Origin: Polaribacter sp.
Lineage (GTDB): Bacteria; Bacteroidota; Bacteroidia; Flavobacteriales; Flavobacteriaceae
NCBI GenBank assembly: GCA_023254055.1
Contig: JALQYN010000065.1
Coordinates: 1-64,000 of the forward strand
Direction: 5' to 3'
DNA length: 64,000 nt
Below, piece by piece: positions 50,725 through 59,882 of the stretch. The notes under the pieces were generated by a model, which worked only from the letters and a program-made list of their open reading frames with translations, was not told the origin of the DNA and did no database searches. Positions within the stretch are counted from its first letter, which is position 1. Each line of letters opens with the position of its first letter. Position numbers and translations under genes: made by a program.

Positions 50725-53331
50725 ATGCTTAAAAAAACTGTTTTACTATTCTGTTTTCTTTTTTTTGTTGGAGTTGTTTTTGCGCAAAAGACCTCTCAAA
50801 AAACACCTTTGTTAGAAATTTTAACATCCATAGAAAAGCAACACGATGTAAAGTTTTCATATAGTTCTAGTTTGGTTACGAATATCTATTGTTTTCCTTT
50901 TTCAAAAGAAATAACAGTAAAAGAAAAATTAGAGAATCTAAGAAAGCAAACGTTTTTAGAATTTAAACAAATTGATGATAGATACATTGTGATCTCTGAA
51001 AAAAAGACAACAAATAACCATAGGATAAGCGGCGTTATTCTTAATTTAAAAAACAATGAATTTGTTCCTTTCTCTTCTGTAATCATAAAAGGAACATCAC
51101 GTGGAACAACAACAGATGAAAATGGAACCTTTATACTAGACAACGTTTCTTCAAATCAAGAAATAGTAATTCAAAGTGTTGGATTTAAAACTGTTATAGT
51201 TCCTGTTTATCAGTTTTTAAACCAAGCCAATTTGACAATAAAATTAGAAGAAGACAATATTCATTTAGAAGAGGTATTGATTAGTGATTACATCACCCAA
51301 GGGATTTCAAAAAAGCAAGATGGTGCAATAGAAGTATCGCCTAAAAAATTAGGTATTTTACCAGGTTTAATAGAACCAGATGTATTGTTAAGCTTACAAT
51401 TATTACCCGGAATTCAAAGTCCATCAGAAACCGCTTCTGGTTTACAAATAAGAGGAAGTTCACCAGATCAAAACTTAGTGTTATTTGACGGAATTAAAAT
51501 GTATCAGAGTGGTCATTTCTTTGGATTGATTTCTTCATTTAACCCTTATGTTACCAAAAAAATAAGTTTGTACAGAAACGGCACAAATGCAAAATTTGGG
51601 GATAGAATAGGTGGGGTTTTAGACATAAGCTCCGGAGATGATGTGCCAACTTTTGAAGTTGGTTTTGGTGTAAATCTAACACATGCAGATGCGTATCTTA
51701 AAACTCCACTTTTTAACAACAAAGCAGGGTTGGTTTTTTCTGCCCGAAGATCTATTACAGACCTGGTAGAAACAATTACCTATAAAAACTTTTCTGAAAG
51801 TGTATTTCAAAACACGCGAATTTTAGACGGAAGAGTTAACGACCCAAACAGACTCTCTAATGTTAACAACGATTTTTATTTTCAAGATTATAATCTAAAA
51901 TTTATTGCAGAGTTGTCAGATAAAAGTAAACTATCAATTAGCAATTTATTTAATAAAAATAAATTAGATTTTTCATCAGAAAACTTAAAATTTAGAGAAA
52001 AAATAGTTGATAAGATTACTTATCAAAACAAAGGGACTCGATTAATTTGGGATTATAAAACAAGCAATCGTTTTTCACAAAGTATAGATTTTCATACTTC
52101 AGAATACACCTTCGATTACTTTGGAAATAGAGTAGAAACAAGAAACAATCCGAACGACAACAGAGATAGAGATTTTGAAATAGCAAATCATGTAAAAGAC
52201 AATGGTATTAATTACGGATTTATTTATAATTTTAACCCGAACCTTCAATTGAGTGGCGGTTATCAATATTCAAAAACGGATATTTTTTATGTGTACAAAA
52301 CGAACTTTAACACACAAAATAATTTATTATTAAGTGTAGAAAATAGTACCAATACAACAAGCGCATTTTTTTCAGAGTTAAAATACAACCAAGAAAATTC
52401 TTTTATAAGTTTTGGGGTTAGAGCCAATAATTTTTCTTCTGCAAAAGAATGGTTTTTTGAGCCAAGACTTTTTGCTTCCACAAAAATTTCTGAAACCTTT
52501 ACCCTTAAAACTTCTGCAGAAATAAAAAATCAAGCAGTGAGTCAAATAATTGAATATAGAAATAATGGAATTGGTTTAGAAAATAATATCTGGGCTATAG
52601 CAAACAATGCAATTCCGATTTTAAATAGCAAACAATTATCAATTGGGTTTTTATATCAAAAAAATGGGTGGAATTTAGATGTTGATTTTTATAAGAAAAA
52701 GGTAAAAGGATTAACATTAATGACCGATGACATTGCAAATAGCTCCCCAACAAATAAAGTTCCGTTTTATATTTCTGGAGAAAATAGCATTGACGGAATA
52801 GACGTCTTGTTAAAAAAGAGATTTGGTAAGTATCGTTCTTGGATAAGCTATTCGTATGCAAATTCAAAACAACAATTTAAAGAATTAAATAATGGAAATG
52901 AGTTTAATGGAATTAACGGAATTCCACATTCTTTTTCATGGTCTCATACATACAAAGCAAATCAATTTGAATTTTCTTTAGGATGGAAATTGCGTTCTGG
53001 AATTCCATATACAGAAGCAACAGGAACTTACAGAGATATCAACAACAATTTAAGAGTTTCTTATGGAGACGTTAATGAAAAAAGATTGCCTAATTATCAA
53101 AAATTTGATTTTTCATCTACCTATAAATTCAATGTTTCAAAAAAGAAAAAAATTGAAGGAAAAATTGGAGTGTCCTTACTAAATATTTTTGATAAAAAGA
53201 ATATTTTAAACAGAACCTACGAACTGAAAGTTGTGAATTCACCAGGAAATGTTGAAGAGCAAAAACTAGTAAAAATTGATAGATTGTCTTTAGGTTTTAC
53301 ACCAAATGTAGTTTTTAGACTTACTTTTTAA
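50725..53331 (+). CDS. STN-type TonB-dependent receptor
   Basis: An 868-residue outer-membrane receptor. Signal peptide to about residue 20; STN signalling domain about 25-90 (EILTSIEKQHDVKFSYSS); carboxypeptidase-regulatory-like domain about 95-170 (ISGVILNLKNNEFVPFSSV); plug about 200-310 (LQIRGSSPDQNLVLFDGIKM) and a barrel to the end, closing with FRLTF. The STN domain is the one that talks to FecR. The imported ligand is not predictable, and no SusD gene is adjacent. It converges on holB with no gap. Confidence 0.92.
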   Translation: MLKKTVLLFCFLFFVGVVFAQKTSQKTPLLEILTSIEKQHDVKFSYSSSLVTNIYCFPFSKEITVKEKLENLRKQTFLEFKQIDDRYIVISEKKTTNNHRISGVILNLKNNEFVPFSSVIIKGTSRGTTTDENGTFILDNVSSNQEIVIQSVGFKTVIVPVYQFLNQANLTIKLEEDNIHLEEVLISDYITQGISKKQDGAIEVSPKKLGILPGLIEPDVLLSLQLLPGIQSPSETASGLQIRGSSPDQNLVLFDGIKMYQSGHFFGLISSFNPYVTKKISLYRNGTNAKFGDRIGGVLDISSGDDVPTFEVGFGVNLTHADAYLKTPLFNNKAGLVFSARRSITDLVETITYKNFSESVFQNTRILDGRVNDPNRLSNVNNDFYFQDYNLKFIAELSDKSKLSISNLFNKNKLDFSSENLKFREKIVDKITYQNKGTRLIWDYKTSNRFSQSIDFHTSEYTFDYFGNRVETRNNPNDNRDRDFEIANHVKDNGINYGFIYNFNPNLQLSGGYQYSKTDIFYVYKTNFNTQNNLLLSVENSTNTTSAFFSELKYNQENSFISFGVRANNFSSAKEWFFEPRLFASTKISETFTLKTSAEIKNQAVSQIIEYRNNGIGLENNIWAIANNAIPILNSKQLSIGFLYQKNGWNLDVDFYKKKVKGLTLMTDDIANSSPTNKVPFYISGENSIDGIDVLLKKRFGKYRSWISYSYANSKQQFKELNNGNEFNGINGIPHSFSWSHTYKANQFEFSLGWKLRSGIPYTEATGTYRDINNNLRVSYGDVNEKRLPNYQKFDFSSTYKFNVSKKKKIEGKIGVSLLNIFDKKNILNRTYELKVVNSPGNVEEQKLVKIDRLSLGFTPNVVFRLTF

Positions 53332-54480
53332 CTAGTTAATTACAGCCTCTTTAGTGTGTAACAAACGCGTTAGTTTTATAGATAAATCTAATAAGATAAT
53401 TTTTGGATTCCCGTTTCGCTCAATATGATATATTGCCGAACTTATTTCGTTGCTAATTTCTAAAACGTTTCCACTATGAACAAAAGGAGCAAACTTTTTT
53501 AAATCGAAACCAGCAGTTTCTGTTTCTAAGAAAACAATTTCTTCTGAGTTATAGTTTAACAATAGCGCTTGTCTAAAAAACTGTAAACAATAGTGTAAAA
53601 AGCGTTTTTGAGTTTCTCTTCCACTTTTCGAAATCTCATCACTCCAAGAGACCAATTGTTGCACAACGGTAGCATTTCCTTTAGCTCTAAACGCCGTTCT
53701 TACCCAAGTAATAAACCATTGTTCAAAAACAGCATCGCTAGAGTCGTGCAATAATAAATGCAATGCTTTATTGTAATTCCCTTCTGATTGATGTGCAATT
53801 TTATACGCAGCACTTTCAGAAATCTTTTCTTTAGCAATTAAAGAATGTGCAATTTCTTCTTCAGATAAGGCAGGAAAATGAATGGTTTGACAACGAGATT
53901 TTATGGTATTTATAATTTGCTCTTCATTTTCAGTACACAAAATAAATAGGGTTTTTTCTGGCGGCTCTTCAATTAGTTTCAATAATTTATTTGAGGCAGA
54001 AGCATTCATTTTTTCAGCCATCCAAATAATCATTACTTTAAATCCGCCTTCATAAGATTTTAGCTGTAAAGATTTTACAATGTTTTCCGCTTCGTCTACA
54101 CCCATTAAACCCTGTTTGTTCTCAACACCAATAAACTGTAGCCAATTATACAAACTTCCATAAGGTTGCTCTTTTATATACGTTCTCCAATCTTCTAAAA
54201 ACAAATCACTAACGGGGTGTTTTTTTACTTTATCATTAGCGGTTACTGGAAAGGCAAAATGCAAATCAGGATGGGTTAGCTTTTCACATTTAACCCTGCA
54301 AGAATCTTCATTGTTACTGGTTGCACAAAGCAAATACTGTGCATATGCTATGGCCATAGGTAATGTACCAAAACCTTCTTTTCCTACAAACATTTGTGCA
54401 TGCGGAATTCTACCTTTTTCAGTAGTAGATTTTAAGTGTTTTTTAATATGATCTTGACCAATTACATCTTTGAAAAACAT
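53332..54480 (-). CDS. holB: DNA polymerase III delta' subunit
   Basis: A 382-residue clamp-loader delta' protein, beginning MFFKDVIGQDHIKKHLKST. The degenerate P-loop is PHAQMFVGKEGFGTLPMAI (no classical GKS/T, as usual for delta'). The zinc-like Cys cluster CATSNNEDSCRVKCEKLTHPD follows (shown as CRVKCEKL). SRC-type motif KSRCQTIHFP lies near 215. The frame is open to 54567, but a -7 box TATATTTG at 54485-54492 ends only 4 bases before the ATG used here. That puts the longer start upstream of transcription. Confidence 0.92.
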   Translation of the reverse strand: MFFKDVIGQDHIKKHLKSTTEKGRIPHAQMFVGKEGFGTLPMAIAYAQYLLCATSNNEDSCRVKCEKLTHPDLHFAFPVTANDKVKKHPVSDLFLEDWRTYIKEQPYGSLYNWLQFIGVENKQGLMGVDEAENIVKSLQLKSYEGGFKVMIIWMAEKMNASASNKLLKLIEEPPEKTLFILCTENEEQIINTIKSRCQTIHFPALSEEEIAHSLIAKEKISESAAYKIAHQSEGNYNKALHLLLHDSSDAVFEQWFITWVRTAFRAKGNATVVQQLVSWSDEISKSGRETQKRFLHYCLQFFRQALLLNYNSEEIVFLETETAGFDLKKFAPFVHSGNVLEISNEISSAIYHIERNGNPKIILLDLSIKLTRLLHTKEAVIN

Positions 54481-54484
54481 AGCA

Positions 54485-54492
54485 CAAATATA
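54485..54492 (-). promoter_or_regulatory. -7 promoter box of holB, possibly leaderless
   Basis: The minus strand reads TATATTTG, then TGCT and the ATG. The predicted transcript starts at or next to the start codon. Confidence 0.5.
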
Positions 54493-54562
54493 TAACTTTA
54501 AATTATCGAAAACAGCATTGCTTTTTTTTGATGACTTATTTTTTGTAACCTTCATAAATAAG

Positions 54563-54570
54563 TACATTTG
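54563..54570 (+). promoter_or_regulatory. -7 promoter box of pgk
   Basis: TACATTTG with a -33 TTTTG at 54541-54545, 17 bases before it, and the pgk ATG 18 bases after it. This is the best-matching full promoter in the window. Confidence 0.7.
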
Positions 54571-54588
54571 TAAAAAAAGATTAGAACA

Positions 54589-55779
54589 ATGCCAACACTA
54601 AACGATTTTAATTTTGAGAACAAAAAAGCACTAATAAGAGTAGATTTTAATGTGCCATTAAATAATGAATTTATGGTTACTGATGCAACAAGAATTCATG
54701 CAGCAAAATCAACAATTATTAAAGTTTTAGAAGATGGAGGCTCAGCAATATTAATGTCGCATCTTGGCAGACCCAAAGGAAAAGAAGATCAGTTTTCTTT
54801 ACGTCATATTGTAGAAAAGGTAATCGAAATATTAGGTGTACAAGTTAAGTTTGTTGATGATTGTGTTGGAGAAAAAGTAGCAAAAGCGGTTTCTGAATTA
54901 GAGCCAGGAGAAATTTTATTATTAGAAAATTTGCGTTTTTACGAAGAAGAAAAAGCAGGAGACAAAAATTTTGCAGAACAGCTTTCTAACTTTGGAGATA
55001 TCTATGTAAACGATGCTTTTGGAACTGCTCACAGAGCACATGCCTCAACAGCAATTATTGCCGAATTTTTTCCGAATAAAAAATGTTTTGGAAATCTGTT
55101 AGCAAGAGAAATTGAAAGCATTCATAAAGTTTTAAATGATAATGAAAAACCTGTAACAGCAATTTTAGGAGGGGCGAAAGTATCATCAAAAATTGGCGTT
55201 ATCGAAAACATTTTAGATAAAGTAGATCATATTATTATTGGTGGTGGAATGACATTTACCTTTATAAAAGCACTAGGAGGAAGCATAGGAAGTTCTTTGG
55301 TAGAAGAAGATAAACAAGAATTGGCGTTATCTATTTTAAAAAAGGCTAAAGCTAAAAATGTTGAAATTCACCTACCAGTAGATGCAATTATTACAGATAG
55401 TTTTTCTAATGATGCAAACACAAAAGAAGTAGATACCACTCAAATTCCTGATGGTTGGATGGGATTAGACGCCGGTTCTAAAACAGCTGAAAAATTTGCA
55501 GCCGTAATAGCAAAATCAAAAACGATATTATGGAACGGACCCTTAGGCGTTTTTGAAATGGAAAATTTCTCTAAAGGAACCATAGCCCTTGGAAATGCGA
55601 TTGCAGAAGCTACAGCAAATGGAGCTTTTTCTTTAGTAGGAGGAGGAGATTCAGTTGCCGCGGTTAAACAATTTGGCTTCGAAGGCAAAGTAAGTTATGT
55701 TTCAACGGGTGGTGGAGCCATGTTAGAAATGTTGGAAGGAAAAACATTACCCGGAATTATAGCAATTCTTAACGAATAA
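54589..55779 (+). CDS. pgk: Phosphoglycerate kinase
   Basis: A 396-residue glycolytic kinase that transfers phosphate from 1,3-bisphosphoglycerate to ADP. The signature RVDFNVPLN (about 17-25), the substrate loop SHLGRPKGK (about 58) and the nucleotide-binding [13 protein letters not shown] near 352 are present. Length is typical for bacteria. Its gene is followed by an aldo/keto reductase after 15 bases, suggesting co-transcription. Confidence 0.97.
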   Translation: MPTLNDFNFENKKALIRVDFNVPLNNEFMVTDATRIHAAKSTIIKVLEDGGSAILMSHLGRPKGKEDQFSLRHIVEKVIEILGVQVKFVDDCVGEKVAKAVSELEPGEILLLENLRFYEEEKAGDKNFAEQLSNFGDIYVNDAFGTAHRAHASTAIIAEFFPNKKCFGNLLAREIESIHKVLNDNEKPVTAILGGAKVSSKIGVIENILDKVDHIIIGGGMTFTFIKALGGSIGSSLVEEDKQELALSILKKAKAKNVEIHLPVDAIITDSFSNDANTKEVDTTQIPDGWMGLDAGSKTAEKFAAVIAKSKTILWNGPLGVFEMENFSKGTIALGNAIAEATANGAFSLVGGGDSVAAVKQFGFEGKVSYVSTGGGAMLEMLEGKTLPGIIAILNE

Positions 55780-55794
55780 AAAATAAACCTATTT

Positions 55795-56832
55795 ATGAAG
55801 TACACAACATTACCAAATTCAGATATAAAAGTTTCTAAAATTTGTTTAGGAACCATGACTTGGGGACAGCAAAACACAGAACAAGAAGGTCATGAACAAA
55901 TGGATTATGCTTTAGAAAAAGGAGTGAACTTTTTTGATGTAGCAGAATTGTATCCAATTCCTGCAAAAGCAGAAACTTATGGAGCTACAGAAAAAATTAT
56001 TGGCTCTTGGTTTCAAAAAAACGGAAATAGAGACAAGGTTGTTTTAGCAAGTAAAATTGCTGGCTGGGGAGCTTATACGGCTCATATTAGAAAAGACGGA
56101 TTTAGCAAAAGAGCAATTAAAGAAGCTCTTGAAGGCAGCTTAAAAAGACTACAAACAGACTATATAGACTTATACCAATTACACTGGCCAGAAAGAGCTG
56201 TTAACTGTTTTGGTGTTAGAGAGTATCCGTATCAAAATCATTCAGAGCAATTTGAAAACCATTTAGAAATTTTAGAAACGCTTCAAGGATTTATTTCAGA
56301 AGGAAAGATTCGTAAAATTGGAATATCGAATGAGTCTCCGTGGGGAACCATGCAGTATTTGCAAACCGCAAAAGACCATAATTTACCAAGAATGTCAACC
56401 ATACAAAATTCGTATTCTTTATTACATAGAGCTTACGAATATGGAATGTCTGAAGTTTCTCTTCGAGAAAATATTGGTTTACTGGCATTTTCTCCATTGG
56501 CTTTTGGAGTATTATCTGGAAAATATGTTGGTGGGAAAAAACCGAGCGATGCACGCGTAACCTTGTTTCCAAATTACAACAGATACTCATCTGCTCAATC
56601 GGAAAAAGCAGTGATAGAATATCAAAAAATTGCTGAGAAACACGGAATGTCTTTGGTCGAATTATCACTTGCTTTTATAAACCAATTACCATTTGTAACA
56701 AGCAATATTATTGGAGCAACAAAAATGAGTCAGTTAAAAGAAAACATCAATAGCATTGATATTACTTTATCAGAAGAAATTATTAATGAGATAAACGGGG
56801 TTCATAAAATAATGCCTAATCCGGCGCCATAA
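55795..56832 (+). CDS. Aldo/keto reductase (Tas-like)
   Basis: A 345-residue NADP(H)-dependent aldo/keto reductase of the Tas subfamily. The active-site Asp-Tyr-Lys-His set is represented by FFDVAELYP (about 42), VVLASKIAGWG (Lys about 87) and LYQLHWPERA (His about 127). IRKIGISNESPWG near 174 is the family motif, and the C-terminal GATKMSQLKENI binds cofactor. It likely reduces small carbonyl compounds. It converges on trpS. Confidence 0.9.
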   Translation: MKYTTLPNSDIKVSKICLGTMTWGQQNTEQEGHEQMDYALEKGVNFFDVAELYPIPAKAETYGATEKIIGSWFQKNGNRDKVVLASKIAGWGAYTAHIRKDGFSKRAIKEALEGSLKRLQTDYIDLYQLHWPERAVNCFGVREYPYQNHSEQFENHLEILETLQGFISEGKIRKIGISNESPWGTMQYLQTAKDHNLPRMSTIQNSYSLLHRAYEYGMSEVSLRENIGLLAFSPLAFGVLSGKYVGGKKPSDARVTLFPNYNRYSSAQSEKAVIEYQKIAEKHGMSLVELSLAFINQLPFVTSNIIGATKMSQLKENINSIDITLSEEIINEINGVHKIMPNPAP

Positions 56833-56837
56833 ATATG

Positions 56838-57806
56838 TTAATACCCAATATTTTTACGAACTCTTTTTAAAACAGCAGCAGCAACTTTTCTAGCTTTTTC
56901 TGCCCCAATTGAAAGGGCTTCATCTAATTCATTTAGATGATTCATATAATGATTGTATTTTTCTCTTTCTAAAGCAAACTTTTCTAAAATCAATTCATAA
57001 AGAGCTTGCTTTGCGTGGCCATAACCATAATTTCCACCTAAATAATTAGCACGCATTGTTGCAGTCTCTGCATCGGAAGCCAATAGTTTATACAAAGCAA
57101 AAACATTGTCAGTCTCTGGATTTTTAGGCTCTTCTAAAGGAGTGCTATCAGTTTGAATAGACATTATTTGTTTGCGTAACTTTTTATCATCTAAAAAAAT
57201 ATTGATGAAATTATTACGCGACTTGCTCATTTTTTGACCATCTGTACCTGGAACCAACATGGTGTCTTTACTAACTTTTGCCTCTGGTAACACCAACGTT
57301 TCACCAACAACATTGTTAAATCTACTCGCCACATCACGTGTCATTTCAAGATGTTGTAATTGATCTTTTCCAACAGGGACAACCTCTGCATCATATAACA
57401 AAATATCTGCTGCCATAAGCATAGGATAGGTAAATAATCCAGAATTAACATCAGCCAATCGATCTGCTTTGTCTTTAAAACTATGTGCCAATGTTAAACG
57501 TTGAAACGGAAAGAAACAACTTAAATACCAAGATAATTCTGTTACTTCTGGCACATCGCTTTGTCTATAAAACACCGTTGAATTTACATCCAAACCACAA
57601 GCAAGCCAAGTTGCAGCAACACTATAAGTATTACTTCTTAAGGTTTTTGCATCTTTAATTTGAGTTAAAGAATGCATGTCTGCAATAAACAAAAACGTTT
57701 CTTCTTTGGCTTCTTTTGCCATTTTTATTGCAGGCAAAATAGCACCTAATAAATTTCCTAAATGTGGTGTTCCTGTACTTTGTACGCCAGTTAAAACTCT
57801 TGACAT
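56838..57806 (-). CDS. trpS: Tryptophanyl-tRNA synthetase
   Basis: A 322-residue class I synthetase. HIGH motif is TGTPHLGNLLG (about 11-21) after the GVQSTG start. The KMSKS loop is GQKMSKSRNN (about 191). YPMLMAADILLYDAEVVPVG is the tryptophanyl hallmark (seen as MAADILLYDAEVVPVG). It charges tRNA-Trp. It stands alone. Confidence 0.96.
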   Translation of the reverse strand: MSRVLTGVQSTGTPHLGNLLGAILPAIKMAKEAKEETFLFIADMHSLTQIKDAKTLRSNTYSVAATWLACGLDVNSTVFYRQSDVPEVTELSWYLSCFFPFQRLTLAHSFKDKADRLADVNSGLFTYPMLMAADILLYDAEVVPVGKDQLQHLEMTRDVASRFNNVVGETLVLPEAKVSKDTMLVPGTDGQKMSKSRNNFINIFLDDKKLRKQIMSIQTDSTPLEEPKNPETDNVFALYKLLASDAETATMRANYLGGNYGYGHAKQALYELILEKFALEREKYNHYMNHLNELDEALSIGAEKARKVAAAVLKRVRKNIGY

Positions 57807-57887
57807 TAATTTGTTTTTAAAAAGTTTTTCAAATCTAAAACAAAAATACAGTTTTAATAAGGAAAACCTAATAAGAATATTAATTAC

Positions 57888-57895
57888 TACATTTG
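57888..57895 (+). promoter_or_regulatory. -7 promoter box of plsC, possibly leaderless
   Basis: TACATTTG, then GCGATT and the ATG at 57902. The in-frame TTG at 57893 lies inside the box and is rejected as a start. Confidence 0.55.
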
Positions 57896-57901
57896 GCGAT
57901 T

Positions 57902-58672
57902 ATGGGATTCATCAAAAACATTTTTAGAGCAATTTGGCGTAGCTGGTTTTACGTTTTTTTTGCTTTGTCGTTAATAACGATGATTCCCGTTTTACTTCTT
58001 TTAACGATTAGTGAAAAGCAATACCCAGCTTTATATAAAATTATTAGAGCCTTTTCTAAAACGCTAATTTTTGTAATGGGTTTTAGATTAAAAAAACAAA
58101 TTGAAGAGCCTTTAGACCCTACACAAAGCTATATGTTTTGTCCAAATCACACATCAATGTTAGATCCGTTTATTCTAATAAGTATGGTTAAAAACCCCAT
58201 TGTTTTTGTTGGAAAAGCCGAACTGAAGAAAATTCCAATTTTCGGATTCTTTTATAAGCGTATTTGCATTTTAGTTGATAGAGGTAGTCAAAGCAGTAGA
58301 AAAGAAGTTTACTTCAGCGCAAAAAGAAGATTAAAAAACGGAACAAGTGTTGCCATTTTCCCGGAAGGATTAGTTCCGAAAGAAAATATTATTTTAAGTT
58401 CATTTAAAAACGGAGCTTTTAGTTTAGCGATTGAACATCAAATACCTATTGTACCCGCAACATATTTCGACTGTAAGCGTTTCTTTTCTTGGACGTTTTT
58501 CAAAGGAAGACCAGGAACGATTAGAGTAAAACAGCATAAACCGATCTGCACAAAAGGATTAAATGCAAAAAACATAAAAGAGATTAAAGACCAAACTTTT
58601 GCTATTTTATTGAATGATTTATCTAATGACGAGGCTTATATGAAAGATACGAACAGATTGATACATGAGTGA
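57902..58672 (+). CDS. plsC: 1-acyl-sn-glycerol-3-phosphate acyltransferase
   Basis: A 256-residue membrane acyltransferase making phosphatidic acid. One or two N-terminal spans (about 15-35) precede the catalytic NHTSMLDPF (about 80-88, H-x4-D). The second motif FVGKAELKKIPIFGFF and the EG motif FPEGLVP (about 157) follow. The start is placed at ATG 57902 because the TTG at 57893 is in the promoter. The next gene overlaps by 8 bases. Confidence 0.92.
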   Translation: MGFIKNIFRAIWRSWFYVFFALSLITMIPVLLLLTISEKQYPALYKIIRAFSKTLIFVMGFRLKKQIEEPLDPTQSYMFCPNHTSMLDPFILISMVKNPIVFVGKAELKKIPIFGFFYKRICILVDRGSQSSRKEVYFSAKRRLKNGTSVAIFPEGLVPKENIILSSFKNGAFSLAIEHQIPIVPATYFDCKRFFSWTFFKGRPGTIRVKQHKPICTKGLNAKNIKEIKDQTFAILLNDLSNDEAYMKDTNRLIHE

Positions 58673-59303
58673 ATATAATCATAAATACACAAAAAAGGAA
58701 GAAACCTTAAACATTGCAACTCATGCTTTTGGGTTGCTTTTAAGTATTGTTGCTTTTCCTTTTTTAATTTTAAAATCTTTGCATTTTGAAGGTTTATGGA
58801 AATCATTTAGTATTCTAGTATTTGGAGTAAGCTTGATTGTGTTATATGCCGCTTCAACATTTTATCATGCAGCCACCAAACCAAAATTAAGAAGACGGTT
58901 AAACATTTTTGATCATGCCGCAATCTATTTTTTAATAGCAGGAACTTATACGCCTTTTACTATGATAACATTAGCAGGAAACACAGGGTGGCTTATTTTT
59001 TCTTTAACTTGGATTTTTGCGTTAACAGGGATCATTTTAAAGCTTTTTTTTACTGGGAGATTTGACAAACTATCAACGATAATGTATGTTTTAATGGGCT
59101 GGCAAATTGTTTTTGCAATTTCTCCACTGCTAGAAAATTTATCTGAACAAGGTCTTTTATGGTTGTTTGCTGGAGGTGTTTTTTATACCGTTGGCGCAAT
59201 TTTGTATTCGATAAAGAAGATCCCATATAATCACGCAATTTTTCATTTTTTTGTTTTAGGAGGAAGTATTTCTCATTTTGTATCTATATATTTTTACATC
59301 TAA
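58665..59303 (+). CDS. Hemolysin III / YqfA-family membrane protein
   Basis: A 212-residue seven-span membrane protein of the PAQR/HlyIII family. The start is EETLNIATHAFGLLLSI, with the conserved His in STFYHAATKP (about 66), FDHAAIYFLIAGTYTPF (about 84) and the C-terminal AIFHFFVLGGSISHF, whose His residues bind metal in the family. Despite the name, hemolysis is not established. It overlaps plsC by 8 bases and is co-transcribed. Confidence 0.9.
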   Translation: MSEYNHKYTKKEETLNIATHAFGLLLSIVAFPFLILKSLHFEGLWKSFSILVFGVSLIVLYAASTFYHAATKPKLRRRLNIFDHAAIYFLIAGTYTPFTMITLAGNTGWLIFSLTWIFALTGIILKLFFTGRFDKLSTIMYVLMGWQIVFAISPLLENLSEQGLLWLFAGGVFYTVGAILYSIKKIPYNHAIFHFFVLGGSISHFVSIYFYI

Positions 59304-59319
59304 TATTTCTTTAGAGGTT

Positions 59320-59790
59320 TTACCAAGTGCAAAAAGGAGATTTGCTAAGAGAAGAATTATAATACTGAACATCTCCTGTAATCTCTTTCCCTAACCAATC
59401 TGGTATTAAAAAACACTCATCTTCTTTTGATAACTCAATTTCTGCAACGATTAAACCAGCGTTTTCGCCAAGGAATTCATCCACCTCAAAAACATGTTTC
59501 CCTTCTTGGATAAAATACCTGTATTTTTCTATTGCTTTTTCTTCTGTTAACAACATTAACTCTTGAGCGTCTTCAACAGAAATTTCTTTTTCCCACTCAA
59601 AACGGGTAGTTCCTGCAGTATTCGACCTGCCTTTAATTGTTAAAAAAGCAGTATCTTCTAATACTCTTACTCGTACAGTTCTGTCTTTATCAGAATTTAA
59701 AAAACCTTGTTTAAGATACTTTTTTTCAAACGCTTTTAATTTGAAAGAATCATTTTTAACTAAAAACTTTCTTTCTATTTCTAGATTCAT
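59320..59790 (-). CDS. CYTH-domain protein (class IV cyclase / triphosphate tunnel family)
   Basis: A 156-residue CYTH protein. The signature EIERKFLVK lies at residues 4-12 and LTIKGRSNTAGTTRFEWEK around 51-68, containing the Lys and Arg residues that line the tunnel. Stand-alone bacterial members are usually inorganic triphosphatases. It diverges from porZ. Confidence 0.9.
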   Translation of the reverse strand: MNLEIERKFLVKNDSFKLKAFEKKYLKQGFLNSDKDRTVRVRVLEDTAFLTIKGRSNTAGTTRFEWEKEISVEDAQELMLLTEEKAIEKYRYFIQEGKHVFEVDEFLGENAGLIVAEIELSKEDECFLIPDWLGKEITGDVQYYNSSLSKSPFCTW

Positions 59791-59853
59791 TTATTTGCGA
59801 TTAATTTTTGTACTAATGTATTGTTTTTTATCGTTATTGTTACAATTAATAGA

Positions 59854-59861
59854 TATCTTTG
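59854..59861 (+). promoter_or_regulatory. -7 promoter box of the porZ-like gene
   Basis: TATCTTTG, 21 bases before ATG 59883. The TTG at 59859 that opens the longest frame lies inside the box. Confidence 0.55.
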
Positions 59862-59882
59862 AAATATAAACAGTGTCTTTTT

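Noticed and set aside
54481-54567. Longer N-terminus for holB
   Set aside because: It would include the holB and pgk promoter region, and the family starts at MFFKDVIGQ.
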